From positions 1-64,000 of the forward strand of contig JAFAEW010000053.1 of NCBI GenBank assembly GCA_023423835.1: a stretch of 64,000 bases of DNA. Reading direction: 5' to 3'. The notes below the pieces were generated by a model, which ran no database searches, had not been told where the DNA came from, and saw only the letters and a program-made list of their open reading frames with translations. A program made the position numbers and the translations under genes. This DNA comes from Bacteroidota bacterium (GTDB lineage: Bacteria > Bacteroidota > Bacteroidia > Chitinophagales > Chitinophagaceae). Shown one piece after another: positions 52,978-62,461 of this stretch; within the stretch, counting starts at the first letter, position 1; every line of letters starts with the position of its first letter.

Positions 52978-54438
52978 TCACTCATAATAAGCCGGCACCC
53001 GGTAGATGGGACTCCAATCGAAGCAGAACAGTTTGTACCAGTCTCTCTGTATGGCCGATCCGAGATCGCCTTTCTTATTCAGTTCTTTGATCGTTTCGCC
53101 ATGGTAATGCGTAAGATAACCGGCTGTCCGGTTGTCGGATTGTGTAGTGGTGATAAAATTTTCCATGTTATCAAAACCGGCAAACCAATTCGTTTCTTCA
53201 ATTACCAATGGCCGGTCGGTTTGATTGTTGTTTACAAAGGCGAAAGACTCGTTCATTTTACCTTCTTCGGGATAAAGATGGGCACTGTTATAATCAAGCA
53301 GATCGTTGAATTTTGTAATCACTCCCAATGCAATGAAACCAACGGTTAAAGGCGTTCTGCTGTCTTCTGACCGTATAGCCGTTTTTAAGGTTTCTATCCA
53401 ACTCCGTGTCACCGTTTCCCAGGATCTTCCCCTTGGAGTACGGGTGATATATTGCACGAAATAGTAACCGCCATAATCCTCGCCCGGAAGCCAGATATCG
53501 GTTTTTTTGGTGGGAGTTACCGGTTCATTCATCAGGTTATAGGCGAAAACATTGTTGTAATTCTTACCAACCGCTGCTACGGCTTTCCAAAATACTGCCT
53601 GCGTTTTCCATCGCTCCTCCTCATTCATCTGATCGTACCAGGCCGGAGAATCCTCTTTAATGTAGCTGCACAAACCGGTGATATCGAGATACAGTCCATA
53701 AGTTCCGGCAAATTCAATGAGTTCAGCAAGCCGCCCTAGTGCCCGTTGATCCGGCGTTTCCGCATCTGTCATAAACCGGTTATATTGCAAGTGAATGCGA
53801 ATGAGATTCAGCCCCAACGCTTTCATTTCCCTGAAATCCTGTTTGATGATTTCCCAGTTTTTTTCGTCATACCAGTTGTCGTCGATCAGTCGAAGTTCAT
53901 TGGTATTGGTATAATTGACTCCCCATGGAATAAACGGATGTCCTGCCGCATCGATAAAGCCTTTTCCATTTACACTTACAGGCGAAAGTTGATAGGTTCG
54001 TTCCTTAGCCGTAGTGTTGAAATAAAGCGGCAACCCGAGATAGGTTGAGGGAGAAACAGAATTTCCTGTTATTGAAACGGCGCCGGGAAGGCGAAGAAAT
54101 ACACGTGTAACATAACTGTTCTTTTTCAACCTGAAGGTTTGCGTGGATGTTTTCTTACCCGTGCGGACCTGAGCGCTCAGGTTTACGTCTTGCTCAAGCT
54201 TCAGGGCAGTAGCCGGATCGGTATCTGCACTGATCCAAAATGCGATCTCATAATTATTACTGTTGTTTTTAACGGGATCGAGCTTGTAAACAACGGCATT
54301 CACCCTGTATTCACTTACAGCTACCTGTTGTTCTGCGGCAACATCGCTTTTAATTAGGTTTAAACTTTCTTTCTTGCAGGAAAAAAACAACATGGTACAA
54401 GCCGTCAGCAAAAGGTACCGCAATGGAGCATTCGTCAT
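52978..54438 (-). CDS. GH5-like cellulase-family lipoprotein
   Basis: 486 residues from the ATG at 54438. Lipoprotein signal ending LFFSC. Residues about 30-150 are a beta domain, followed by a GH-A TIM barrel: FIPWGVNYTN, LGLNLIRIHLQYNRF, YNLMNEPVTPTK with the acid/base Glu and RPLVIEETNWFAG with the nucleophile Glu. GH5-type enzymes cut beta-glucans, mannans or related chains; the polymer cannot be told. As a lipoprotein it may sit on the cell surface. It converges on the FAD/Fe-S oxidase gene. Confidence 0.85.
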   Translation of the reverse strand: MTNAPLRYLLLTACTMLFFSCKKESLNLIKSDVAAEQQVAVSEYRVNAVVYKLDPVKNNSNNYEIAFWISADTDPATALKLEQDVNLSAQVRTGKKTSTQTFRLKKNSYVTRVFLRLPGAVSITGNSVSPSTYLGLPLYFNTTAKERTYQLSPVSVNGKGFIDAAGHPFIPWGVNYTNTNELRLIDDNWYDEKNWEIIKQDFREMKALGLNLIRIHLQYNRFMTDAETPDQRALGRLAELIEFAGTYGLYLDITGLCSYIKEDSPAWYDQMNEEERWKTQAVFWKAVAAVGKNYNNVFAYNLMNEPVTPTKKTDIWLPGEDYGGYYFVQYITRTPRGRSWETVTRSWIETLKTAIRSEDSRTPLTVGFIALGVITKFNDLLDYNSAHLYPEEGKMNESFAFVNNNQTDRPLVIEETNWFAGFDNMENFITTTQSDNRTAGYLTHYHGETIKELNKKGDLGSAIQRDWYKLFCFDWSPIYRVPAYYE

Positions 54439-54555
54439 GAGCAAAGTTTGGATGGATGGTTAAATTTTCAAATTCCCTTCAAATATAGAAAATGTGACTG
54501 ATTCGACATCCACTTAAAGTAGGCTTCACCGTAACGGGAGAAAAGCCGAAATTGC

Positions 54556-55194
54556 TTACTCCACCTCAGACACACCGCCGGAAACGGCAAATTTCATCGC
54601 GTCGGCCGGCCCGATGTCCGGCAACAACCGTATCTTGTCTTTGGGAACAAAATACGTAATGCCCGTGATGGCATAAGAAAGCGGCACATAAACGGTGGCA
54701 TGGTCAACTAAATTAAAATCGGCTGCAGATTCGTGTGTAACGAATCCTATTCGCCACACATCATTTCCATCCACATTTACCAGTGCCGGAACATTAAACT
54801 TGCGTTTATTTCCCATGAAAGCCTCGAGAAAATCTTTTACAGACTTATAGATTAGTTTGATGCCCGGAGTTCTTTCCAAGACATTGTCGAGCAGTTCTAC
54901 CAGCCAACTCAGTACATAGGTCCCGGAAAACCGTCCCACCAAAAAAACAATGAGGATGACGAGAATAAACCCGAGGCCGGGAATTGCCGTGATAATGTCG
55001 TCAATATTATTGCTCAGCCATTCCGGAAAAAGCACTTCAATAATATTCGGAAGTAAATTGTCAATGGTAATAAACAGCCATAAAACTGCATAGATCGTTA
55101 TTCCAACCGGCGCAATCACTGCTAATCCCTGTATAAAATATTGCAACAGTTTTTTAAAATCCAATTTATTCCGGTTGCCATTCATCTTGCCCAT
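54556..55194 (-). CDS. DUF502 membrane protein
   Basis: 212 residues. Two transmembrane helices near the N-terminus (YFIQGLAVIAPVGITIYAVLWLFI and ITAIPGLGFILVILIVFLVGRFSG) separated by a short outside loop, then the DUF502 soluble domain with TPGIKLIYKSVKDFLEAFMGNKRKF and YVPLSYAITGITYFVPKDKIRLL. No activity is known for the family. An ATG at 55194 and one at 55185 both fit. It is divergent from the efflux operon, separated by 224 bases. Confidence 0.85.
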   Translation of the reverse strand: MGKMNGNRNKLDFKKLLQYFIQGLAVIAPVGITIYAVLWLFITIDNLLPNIIEVLFPEWLSNNIDDIITAIPGLGFILVILIVFLVGRFSGTYVLSWLVELLDNVLERTPGIKLIYKSVKDFLEAFMGNKRKFNVPALVNVDGNDVWRIGFVTHESAADFNLVDHATVYVPLSYAITGITYFVPKDKIRLLPDIGPADAMKFAVSGGVSEVE

Positions 55195-55355
55195 ATTTCA
55201 GTGTTTCAACAAAGTAAATAACTATCGGGCAAATTATCTGACTTGGTCCATTCAGAAATTCCTCCGGTTTTCATGGCCGATTCATCGTTCCATTCATTAT
55301 CCGATCTTTTACGGACTGCCGCTTTCTGCTTACCGTTTATAAAAAAAACATTCAA

Positions 55356-55381
55356 GAAACTTAAAAATCTTTCTGAGTTTC
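55356..55381. promoter_or_regulatory. Candidate operator of the TetR-family regulator
   Basis: GAAACT (55356-55361) and AGTTTC (55376-55381) form an inverted repeat with a 14-base spacer. It lies directly upstream of the -7 element of the tetR-tolC-adaptor-RND operon, where a TetR dimer would block transcription. Confidence 0.35.
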
Positions 55382-55383
55382 CA

Positions 55384-55391
55384 TAGTTTTG
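55384..55391 (+). promoter_or_regulatory. -7 element of the efflux operon
   Basis: TAGTTTTG (perfect TAnnTTTG). It rules out the in-frame TTG at 55389 as start and points to the ATGs at 55413 or 55419. Confidence 0.5.
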
Positions 55392-55418
55392 TCTCCGCCT
55401 TTTTCAAAATTGATGGAA

Positions 55419-56042
55419 ATGAAGGAAAGAATACAGCAAAAAGCGAGGGAACTTTTTTTACGTTATGGCTTCCGTTCTGTAAAAATGGATGACATTTCAA
55501 AGGAATTGGGAATCAGCAAAAAAACCGTTTACCAGTATTTTTCAGATAAAGATGGATTGGTGGAAGCGATTATGCTATCCGAAATGGCGCAAATGCAAAA
55601 AAACCTTAGCGAAGAGTACCTCGCAAAGGACGCAATTGATGCATTGTTTAAAAACATGCTCAGCTTTGAATGTCAGATCGACAGCCTGAATCCGGACATT
55701 CTCACCGATCTGGAAAAATGTTATCCCGGAACATTTCAGAAATTCAGACAATTTAAGTTCGACGTTCTTTTGGAAGCGGTAAAAACCAATTTAATGAGAG
55801 GAGTGGACGAGGGATTGTTCCGTCCGGAAATAGATGTGGACATTATCTCCAAGTTCAGGCTGGAATCGGCGTTCTGCATTTTCAACCCTGAACTGTTTCC
55901 CTACGGTAAATATGGACTCATGGATGTGGCAAAGGAAATCTTTATGTTGTTCATTCATGGCATTGTTACACAGAAAGGTAGAGCACTCTTGAATCAATAC
56001 ATGCAAAAACAACTTACACAATTAGAAAAATCAGAAAGATGA
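55419..56042 (+). CDS. TetR-family transcriptional regulator of the efflux operon
   Basis: 207 residues from the ATG at 55419; 55413 is the alternative start. Helix-turn-helix at residues about 5-50: KARELFLRYGFRSVKMDDISKELGISKKTVYQYFSDKDGLVE, a textbook TetR/AcrR N-terminus. The C-terminal ligand domain is helical and has no recognised effector pocket. It is the first gene of the operon and its TGA overlaps the tolC ATG (ATGA), so it is co-made with the pump and likely autorepresses. Confidence 0.93.
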   Translation: MKERIQQKARELFLRYGFRSVKMDDISKELGISKKTVYQYFSDKDGLVEAIMLSEMAQMQKNLSEEYLAKDAIDALFKNMLSFECQIDSLNPDILTDLEKCYPGTFQKFRQFKFDVLLEAVKTNLMRGVDEGLFRPEIDVDIISKFRLESAFCIFNPELFPYGKYGLMDVAKEIFMLFIHGIVTQKGRALLNQYMQKQLTQLEKSER

Positions 56043-57448
56043 AACGCACCATTGCACTGGCTTTATTGGCAGCAACTGTTTTAACGATACCGGCGTTTGC
56101 GCAAAAAGATACGGCCATTCATATACATAATTTTTCTTTACAGGAATGTGTTGACTACGGAATGAAGCACAACGAGCAGGTGAAAGAAGCGATGCTCGAT
56201 TATAAAATTCAGGAGCAGGTAAACCGTGGAATCACTGCTGCTGCCTTTCCGCAGGTTAACGGCGTTATCGGATCTACCTATTTTCCCAACGTTACCGTTC
56301 AAAGTTTTCCCAACTTCATTGGTGCCGCCGTATATGGCGTACTGGAAGCCGAAGGTGTGAAAGGAGCTAATGGTCAACCTATTGTTGCTCCATCAGATTT
56401 TGGATTAATAAATGCGGCATTCGGAACAAAATGGTCAGCAAATGCAGGCGTGAGTCTAAGCCAGTTATTATTCGACGGACAGGTATTTGTAGGATTACAG
56501 GCGAGGCAAACTTCACTCGACTTCAGAAATAAGGCGGTGGATGTTACAGCAGAAAACATCAAGGTAAACATCTATAAAATCTATTACCAGCTTGTGGTGA
56601 GTAAAACGCAGATTGAGCAGTTCGATGCCAATATTGCCCGGCTCGAAAAATTATTGCACGACACAAAGGTTTTATATGAAAATGGCTTCGCAGAAAAGCT
56701 TGATATCGACAAAGTGACCGTTCAGCTAACGAATTTACAAACCGAAAAGGCGTCGGCTTTAAACCAAATCAACAATGGATATTTGGGATTGAAAGTTCTC
56801 ATCGGAATGCCCGTTCAGGACACACTGATTTTAACCGACAACATTTCGGAATCGGAAATCAAACGCGGATTGTTGAACGACGACATTTACCAGTATGGCG
56901 ACAGAAACGATTTTCAATACCTGATGTTGGCCAGAAAACTCAATCAGTACAATATCAAACGTTATAAATTAACAAAGCTTCCAACCGTTGCACTGGCGGG
57001 TAATTATTCAAAAATGGCGCAACGGAATGAATTCAGTTTTTTCGGAAAAGGAGAATGGTTCAGCAGTTCTTATATCGGACTAAATATCAACATTCCTATT
57101 TTCAGCGGATTTGCGAAAGATGCGAGCATCCGGCAGGCGCAGCTTGAGTTACAGAAAACTGATATGCAGTTGGAACAACTGAAACTGAACATCGACAACG
57201 AAGTTCAGGCAGCGACCAACAATTTTAGAAATGCTATTTCTATTCTCGACTTTCAGAAACAAAATATGAACCTGGCGCGGTCTGTTTACGACCAGTCTAA
57301 GAAAAAATATGAGATCGGTACCGGATCAAACCTAGAGATTACAAATGCTCAGGCCGATCTTAGAGTGGCTGAAAGCAATTATACTACCGCAATGTATAAT
57401 GCGATTGTAGCGAAAATTGATTATTTAAAAGCAATAGGAAAATTATAA
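56039..57448 (+). CDS. TolC-family outer membrane efflux channel
   Basis: 469 residues with a signal peptide (RTIALALLAATVLTIPAFAQ). Two repeated long alpha-helical OEP domains (FSLQECVDYGMKHNEQVKEA at the start; QLELQKTDMQLEQLKLNIDNEVQAATNNFRNAI and SKKKYEIGTGSNLEITNAQADLRVAESNYTTAMYN near the end). Trimers form the outer membrane exit duct for an RND pump. It overlaps the tetR stop by four bases and ends one base before the adaptor gene. Confidence 0.94.
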   Translation: MKRTIALALLAATVLTIPAFAQKDTAIHIHNFSLQECVDYGMKHNEQVKEAMLDYKIQEQVNRGITAAAFPQVNGVIGSTYFPNVTVQSFPNFIGAAVYGVLEAEGVKGANGQPIVAPSDFGLINAAFGTKWSANAGVSLSQLLFDGQVFVGLQARQTSLDFRNKAVDVTAENIKVNIYKIYYQLVVSKTQIEQFDANIARLEKLLHDTKVLYENGFAEKLDIDKVTVQLTNLQTEKASALNQINNGYLGLKVLIGMPVQDTLILTDNISESEIKRGLLNDDIYQYGDRNDFQYLMLARKLNQYNIKRYKLTKLPTVALAGNYSKMAQRNEFSFFGKGEWFSSSYIGLNINIPIFSGFAKDASIRQAQLELQKTDMQLEQLKLNIDNEVQAATNNFRNAISILDFQKQNMNLARSVYDQSKKKYEIGTGSNLEITNAQADLRVAESNYTTAMYNAIVAKIDYLKAIGKL

Positions 57449-57449
57449 A

Positions 57450-58610
57450 ATGAAACATATGCAAGCAATCTATAAATTATTTGCCGTATCATTTCTGCTC
57501 GTATCGGTGTCGTGCAATAATGCATCGGGTCCGCTGGCAGAAAAAAAAGCAGAGCTGGAAAAATTAAAAGGTCAGCAGGAGAAACTCAACGCCGATATTA
57601 CAAAACTGGAAACCGAAATTGCAAAGCTTGATCCCGCTTCTGTGGCCGAAAAAGCAAAGCTCGTTTCATTGTTTGAAGTTTCAAAGGATTCATTTTCCCA
57701 TTATATTGATCTTCAGGGAACCGTTGAATCGGAAAACATTTCTTATGTCGCTCCAAGAAATGGACAGGGTGGCGTGGTAAGAGCAATTTATGTAAAGCAG
57801 GGCGATCGCGTGCAGAAAGGCCAGTTATTGCTCACGCTGGATAATGCGATCTATCAGAAAAATATGGCTCAACTGAAGACCCAGCTCGCCTATGCGGAGG
57901 ATCTCTACCGCCGTCAAAAAAACCTGTGGGATCAGCAGATCGGAACAGAATTGCAGGTGGTGCAGGCAAAGAATAATGTGGATCAGATCAAAAATCAGAT
58001 GGCGCTCGCCCAGGAACAGCTCGATATGACAAGGATCTATGCTGATGTTTCCGGCGTTGCGGATCAGGTGAATGTGAAAGTGGGAGAGTTTTTTACCGGC
58101 ACAGCAGGTTTAACGCCACAAATCAGAATTGTAAACAACAATAATCTCAAGGTGACCACCCAGGTACCTGAAAACTATATGCAGAATGTTTCGGTAGGAA
58201 CAAAGGTGATTATCTCTCTTCCCGATATCGGGAAAACCTTCAATAGTACCATTTCAGTGGCCGGAAAACTCATCGATCCTACTACAAGAGCTTTCTATGT
58301 GGAAGCAAAACTTCCCGCCGATAAAGATCTCCGGGCAAATCAGATTGCACTCGTTAAGATACTCGATTATTTCAATGCAAATGCCGTTACCGCTCCACTC
58401 AATACCGTTCAAACCGATGAAGAAGGAAAATTTATCATGGTGGCCGTAAATGAAAACGGAAAACTTATCGCAAAGAAAAAACACGTACAGATCGGACAGC
58501 TAAACGGAAACAGAATTGAAATTAAAAGTGGCTTGGAACCGGGCGATAAAGTGATCAACGAAGGCTTTCAATCGGTTTATGAAGGCCAGTTGTTAACCGT
58601 TCAGGCATAA
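57450..58610 (+). CDS. RND efflux periplasmic adaptor lipoprotein
   Basis: 386 residues. Lipobox SVSC; then a Lys/Glu-rich coiled coil unusual in being ahead of the adaptor core (about residues 27-65), then the membrane-fusion-protein core: lipoyl half GTVESENISYVAPRNGQGGVVRAIYVKQGDRVQKGQLLLTL, alpha-hairpin, second lipoyl half and beta-barrel (KLVATTQVPENYMQNVSVGTKV-like region), ending LEPGDKVINEGFQSVYEGQLL. It joins the inner membrane RND pump to TolC. It starts one base after the tolC stop. Confidence 0.93.
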   Translation: MKHMQAIYKLFAVSFLLVSVSCNNASGPLAEKKAELEKLKGQQEKLNADITKLETEIAKLDPASVAEKAKLVSLFEVSKDSFSHYIDLQGTVESENISYVAPRNGQGGVVRAIYVKQGDRVQKGQLLLTLDNAIYQKNMAQLKTQLAYAEDLYRRQKNLWDQQIGTELQVVQAKNNVDQIKNQMALAQEQLDMTRIYADVSGVADQVNVKVGEFFTGTAGLTPQIRIVNNNNLKVTTQVPENYMQNVSVGTKVIISLPDIGKTFNSTISVAGKLIDPTTRAFYVEAKLPADKDLRANQIALVKILDYFNANAVTAPLNTVQTDEEGKFIMVAVNENGKLIAKKKHVQIGQLNGNRIEIKSGLEPGDKVINEGFQSVYEGQLLTVQA

Positions 58611-58645
58611 CAAAAAAAGCATCTCAGATTTCTATAACTTATTTT

Positions 58646-61600
58646 ATGAAGGCATTAAAAGACATCCGCGAAAATTTTAAGGAGTTTAAGCCTACTACCT
58701 GGAGTATCAGGAATAAAACTTCCATTTACCTGCTGATCATCTTTCTAAGTGTTGCAGGCATATTTCAATTCATAACGCTTCCCAAAGAGCAGTTTCCTGA
58801 TATTGTAATTCCTACCATCATTGTTCAAACCATCGATGTCGGAAATTCACCTAAGGATATCGAAAATCTCGTTACGAAGCCGATTGAAAAGCAGATCAAG
58901 GGAATTACCGGGGCAAAGATTAATAAGACAACGAGCAATTCCCTGCAGGACTATTCTGTAATTGTGGTGGAATTCAGCACCGATGTTAAAACAGACGTTG
59001 CACTGCAGAAGGTAAAAGACGCGGTGGACAAAGCAAGAACAGATTTGCCGACCGATCTTACACAGGAACCGAACGTGTTGGAGGTGAGTATGTCTGAACA
59101 ACCGATCATGTACGTCAATGTCAGCGGCAATTACGATATGATGCGGTTGAAGGAATATGCGGAAGACCTTCAGGATAAGCTGGAAGAACTGGCCGAACTT
59201 ACGAGGGTTGATATTGTGGGCGCACCGGAAAGAGAATTTCAGATCAACGTCGATAACTATAGAATGCAGAGCGCAGGCATCACCTTCAATGATATCGCCA
59301 CTGCCGTTCAGTATGAAAATATGGACATATCTGCCGGTCAGCTCGATGTTGGAAACATGAAACGTAATCTCCAGTTGAAAGGTCAACTGAAAACCGCTTA
59401 CGACATTGAAAAGATCGTCTTACGCAATTTCAACGGACAACCGATCTATCTGAAAGATATTGCCACCATCAAGGATACAGTGAAAGAAAATGAGAGCTAT
59501 GCGCGGCTCGACGGTAAAAATGTAATTACACTCAACGTCATCAAACGGGCAGGAGAAAATCTCATTCAAACTTCAGATGATGTAAAGCAGCTTGTTCATG
59601 AGTTGAAGGCGACCAGCTTCCCCAAAGATCTTGATGTGGTGATTACCGGTGACACGAGTATTGCCACCCGTACCTCATTCAATGATCTGGTAAATTCGAT
59701 TGTTATTGGATTTATTCTCGTGTTGATCATTCTCATGTTTTTCATGGGAGTTACCAACGCGTTTTTCGTGGCGCTTTCGGTTCCGCTTAGCATGTTTGTC
59801 GCCTTCGTGTTTTTGCCGGGGGCAGAAGTGATAACGGGCGGAAATGTATCGCTCAACTTTATCGTGCTTTTCGCACTCTTATTCGGATTGGGAATCATCG
59901 TAGATGATGCAATCGTGGTAATTGAAAACACTCACCGGATATTTATGGAAGGAAAAGGAAAGATCAGTTCTACCGATTCAGCCATAATTGCTGCCGGCGA
60001 AGTCTTTATCCCGGTATTGGCGGGAACGCTTACCACTTTGGCGCCTTTTTTCCCGTTGCTTTTCTGGCCGGGAATCATCGGGAAGTTCATGATTTACCTT
60101 CCTACAATGCTGATTTTCACGCTTACGGCTTCCCTGTTGGTTGCCTTTATCATGAATCCGGTTTTTGCAGTGGATTTCATGAACCACCCGGAAAGTGAAC
60201 ACCAGCAGAAAAAAAGTGCGATTTTCAGAAAACCTGTCTTCTGGATATTGGTGCTCATCGGCATCGTGCTCGATATTATTGGAGCGGGCTACATGGGTGT
60301 ATCTACCGCGAGCGCCGCGGTAAGCGGTTATGAAGATGTGAGCAGTGCTTCAGACAGCCTTTCGTCTTCCTTTTTCTTTTTCGGAAACCTGCTGCTTTTC
60401 TTCGCACTGCTGATAGTATTCAATAAATATGTTTTGGAAGGAATGATCCATTCTTTTCAAAATTCAGTATTGCCGAAAATCATGACGAGCTATGAAAAAC
60501 TTCTGCGGTGGTCCCTGAAAGGGTGGCGGCCGGTTTGGTTGCTTGTAGGTACTTTTGGGCTTTTGATCCTGACGCTGATGATATTTTTCGGATCGGTGAA
60601 TTCGGGCAGAGTGCCGATCGTGTTTTTCCCGTCCGGGGATCCTAATCAGATCTATGTTTATCTCAAGCTGCCGGTTGGAACCTCTGTTGATTATACCGAT
60701 TCCATAACGAAAACACTTGAAAACCGGATTTATAAAGTGTTGGATATGGAAAACGGAAAGGAAAATCCGGTGGTGGAAAGTGTCATCTCAAACGTAGCGA
60801 TCGGAGCAACCGAACCGATGTCGCAAGACTACGGAACGCATCCCGAACGGGGAAGGATACAAATTTCCTTTGTGGAATATGCCAAAAGAGATGGCGTTTC
60901 CACTTCACCCTATCTTGATTCTTTAAGGCAGGTTTTAAAAGGCATTCCGGGAGCGGAAATTACCATTGCGCAGGAGCAAAACGGTCCGCCCACCGATCCG
61001 CCCATTAATATTGAAGTATCGGGTGAAAACTTCGATGATCTTACAAAAACAGCAGTAGCTTTAAAAAACTACCTCGATTCAATTCAGGTTCCGGGTGTTG
61101 AAGAACTGAAGATGGATATCGACCTTAAAAATCCGGAAATCTTGCTCACCATCAATCGGGAACGGGCACTGATTGAAGGGGTATCAACCGCTCAGATCGG
61201 TCAGGAAATAAGAACGGCACTATTCGGAAGAGAAGTTTCAAAAATTAAGGAGGGAGAAGACGAGTACAAGATTCAGTTGCGCAATAATAAACTTCAGCGC
61301 GACGATCTTTCCAGCCTTCTGAATATGAACGTCACCTTCAGAGACATGGGAAGCGGAGGCGCCATCAAAAATGTGCCCATCAGCAGTCTAGTAAATGTGG
61401 ATTATACAAGCACTCTCGGAAGTGTAAAGCGTAAAAATCAAAAGCGGGTCATCACCCTTACATCCAATGTATTAAGTGGTTATACCCCCACGGCCGTGAA
61501 CCAGGTGATTGCACAAAAAATTCAAAGCTTTAATGCGAGACCCGATGATATCAATATTCAGCAGACCGGGGAAGGCGAGCAACAGGCCGAAACCGCATCC

Positions 61601-62323
61601 TTTCTTGGAAAAGCACTCGTGATTGCCCTGATGCTCATTCTCCTCATTCTCGTTTTACAGTTTAATTCCATCAGCAAGCCGGTAATCATCTTAACGGAAA
61701 TCCTGTTCAGCGTCATCGGTGTATTATTGGGATTTGCCCTTACGGGAATGACGGTATCGGTGGTAATGACCGGAATCGGAATTGTAGGATTGGCGGGCAT
61801 TGTAGTGAAAAACGGTATTCTGGTAATAGAATTTGCCGATGAATTGCGAATGAGAGGACTGAAAACGAGGGAAGCGGTTATCCAGGCAGGAAAGATCCGT
61901 ATAGTACCCGTGATGCTAACGGCATTGGCGGCTATATTGGCACTGATCCCGCTGGCTGTAGGCTTCAACATCAATTTCATCACGCTCTTCTCTCAACTTA
62001 ATCCGCATATATTTTTCGGAGGCGACAATGTGGTGTTTTGGAAACCGTTGTCCTGGACCATCATTTTCGGACTGGCCTTCGCGTTTTTCATGACGTTGAT
62101 CATCGTGCCGGCCATGTACCTCATTTCAGAAAGGCTGAAGCGACCAATGCGCAATGCTTATGGGGGAAAATGGATCAGCATCCTGGGAATTCCACCATTG
62201 ACCTTCCTCTTTATTCCGTTGATGTTTATCACCATGTTCAAACATCTGAGGGATAAAAGAAGGCGGGAGCAAACGGTTGATCCGCGTACAACCAATGCCG
62301 CATTCACCGGAAGCTGGTTTTAA
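58646..62323 (+). CDS. RND multidrug efflux permease (AcrB/HAE1-like), long form
   Basis: 1225 residues, longer than the usual 1030-1060. Proton-relay residues are intact: FGLGIIVDDAIVVIENTHRI in TM4 (two Asp) and GIVVKNGILVIEF in TM10 (Lys). Beyond the normal twelve helices there is an insertion of about 100 residues between TM6 and TM7 with two extra hydrophobic segments (FWILVLIGIVLDIIGAGYMG and FFFFGNLLLFFALLIVF), and a hydrophobic C-terminal extension ending in a basic tail. It drives substrates out by proton antiport. The operon ends 22 bases later in a good terminator. Confidence 0.93.
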   Translation: MKALKDIRENFKEFKPTTWSIRNKTSIYLLIIFLSVAGIFQFITLPKEQFPDIVIPTIIVQTIDVGNSPKDIENLVTKPIEKQIKGITGAKINKTTSNSLQDYSVIVVEFSTDVKTDVALQKVKDAVDKARTDLPTDLTQEPNVLEVSMSEQPIMYVNVSGNYDMMRLKEYAEDLQDKLEELAELTRVDIVGAPEREFQINVDNYRMQSAGITFNDIATAVQYENMDISAGQLDVGNMKRNLQLKGQLKTAYDIEKIVLRNFNGQPIYLKDIATIKDTVKENESYARLDGKNVITLNVIKRAGENLIQTSDDVKQLVHELKATSFPKDLDVVITGDTSIATRTSFNDLVNSIVIGFILVLIILMFFMGVTNAFFVALSVPLSMFVAFVFLPGAEVITGGNVSLNFIVLFALLFGLGIIVDDAIVVIENTHRIFMEGKGKISSTDSAIIAAGEVFIPVLAGTLTTLAPFFPLLFWPGIIGKFMIYLPTMLIFTLTASLLVAFIMNPVFAVDFMNHPESEHQQKKSAIFRKPVFWILVLIGIVLDIIGAGYMGVSTASAAVSGYEDVSSASDSLSSSFFFFGNLLLFFALLIVFNKYVLEGMIHSFQNSVLPKIMTSYEKLLRWSLKGWRPVWLLVGTFGLLILTLMIFFGSVNSGRVPIVFFPSGDPNQIYVYLKLPVGTSVDYTDSITKTLENRIYKVLDMENGKENPVVESVISNVAIGATEPMSQDYGTHPERGRIQISFVEYAKRDGVSTSPYLDSLRQVLKGIPGAEITIAQEQNGPPTDPPINIEVSGENFDDLTKTAVALKNYLDSIQVPGVEELKMDIDLKNPEILLTINRERALIEGVSTAQIGQEIRTALFGREVSKIKEGEDEYKIQLRNNKLQRDDLSSLLNMNVTFRDMGSGGAIKNVPISSLVNVDYTSTLGSVKRKNQKRVITLTSNVLSGYTPTAVNQVIAQKIQSFNARPDDINIQQTGEGEQQAETASFLGKALVIALMLILLILVLQFNSISKPVIILTEILFSVIGVLLGFALTGMTVSVVMTGIGIVGLAGIVVKNGILVIEFADELRMRGLKTREAVIQAGKIRIVPVMLTALAAILALIPLAVGFNINFITLFSQLNPHIFFGGDNVVFWKPLSWTIIFGLAFAFFMTLIIVPAMYLISERLKRPMRNAYGGKWISILGIPPLTFLFIPLMFITMFKHLRDKRRREQTVDPRTTNAAFTGSWF

Positions 62324-62344
62324 TAAAACGACAATAAACTTCAG

Positions 62345-62367
62345 GCCGTCCGCGAGGACGGCTTTTT
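62345..62367 (+). terminator. Terminator of the efflux operon
   Basis: GCCGTCC - GCGA - GGACGGC followed by five T: seven perfect G/C-rich pairs capped by a GNRA tetraloop, 22 bases after the permease stop. Confidence 0.88.
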
Positions 62368-62461
62368 GTTTTCGGCGCTTGGCCGCAAAAGAATTTTTAT
62401 GTTTTGTTTTGAACAATTTTCCTATATTGAGCCGGCAAATTTTTTCTACCCCCGTTTTAAC

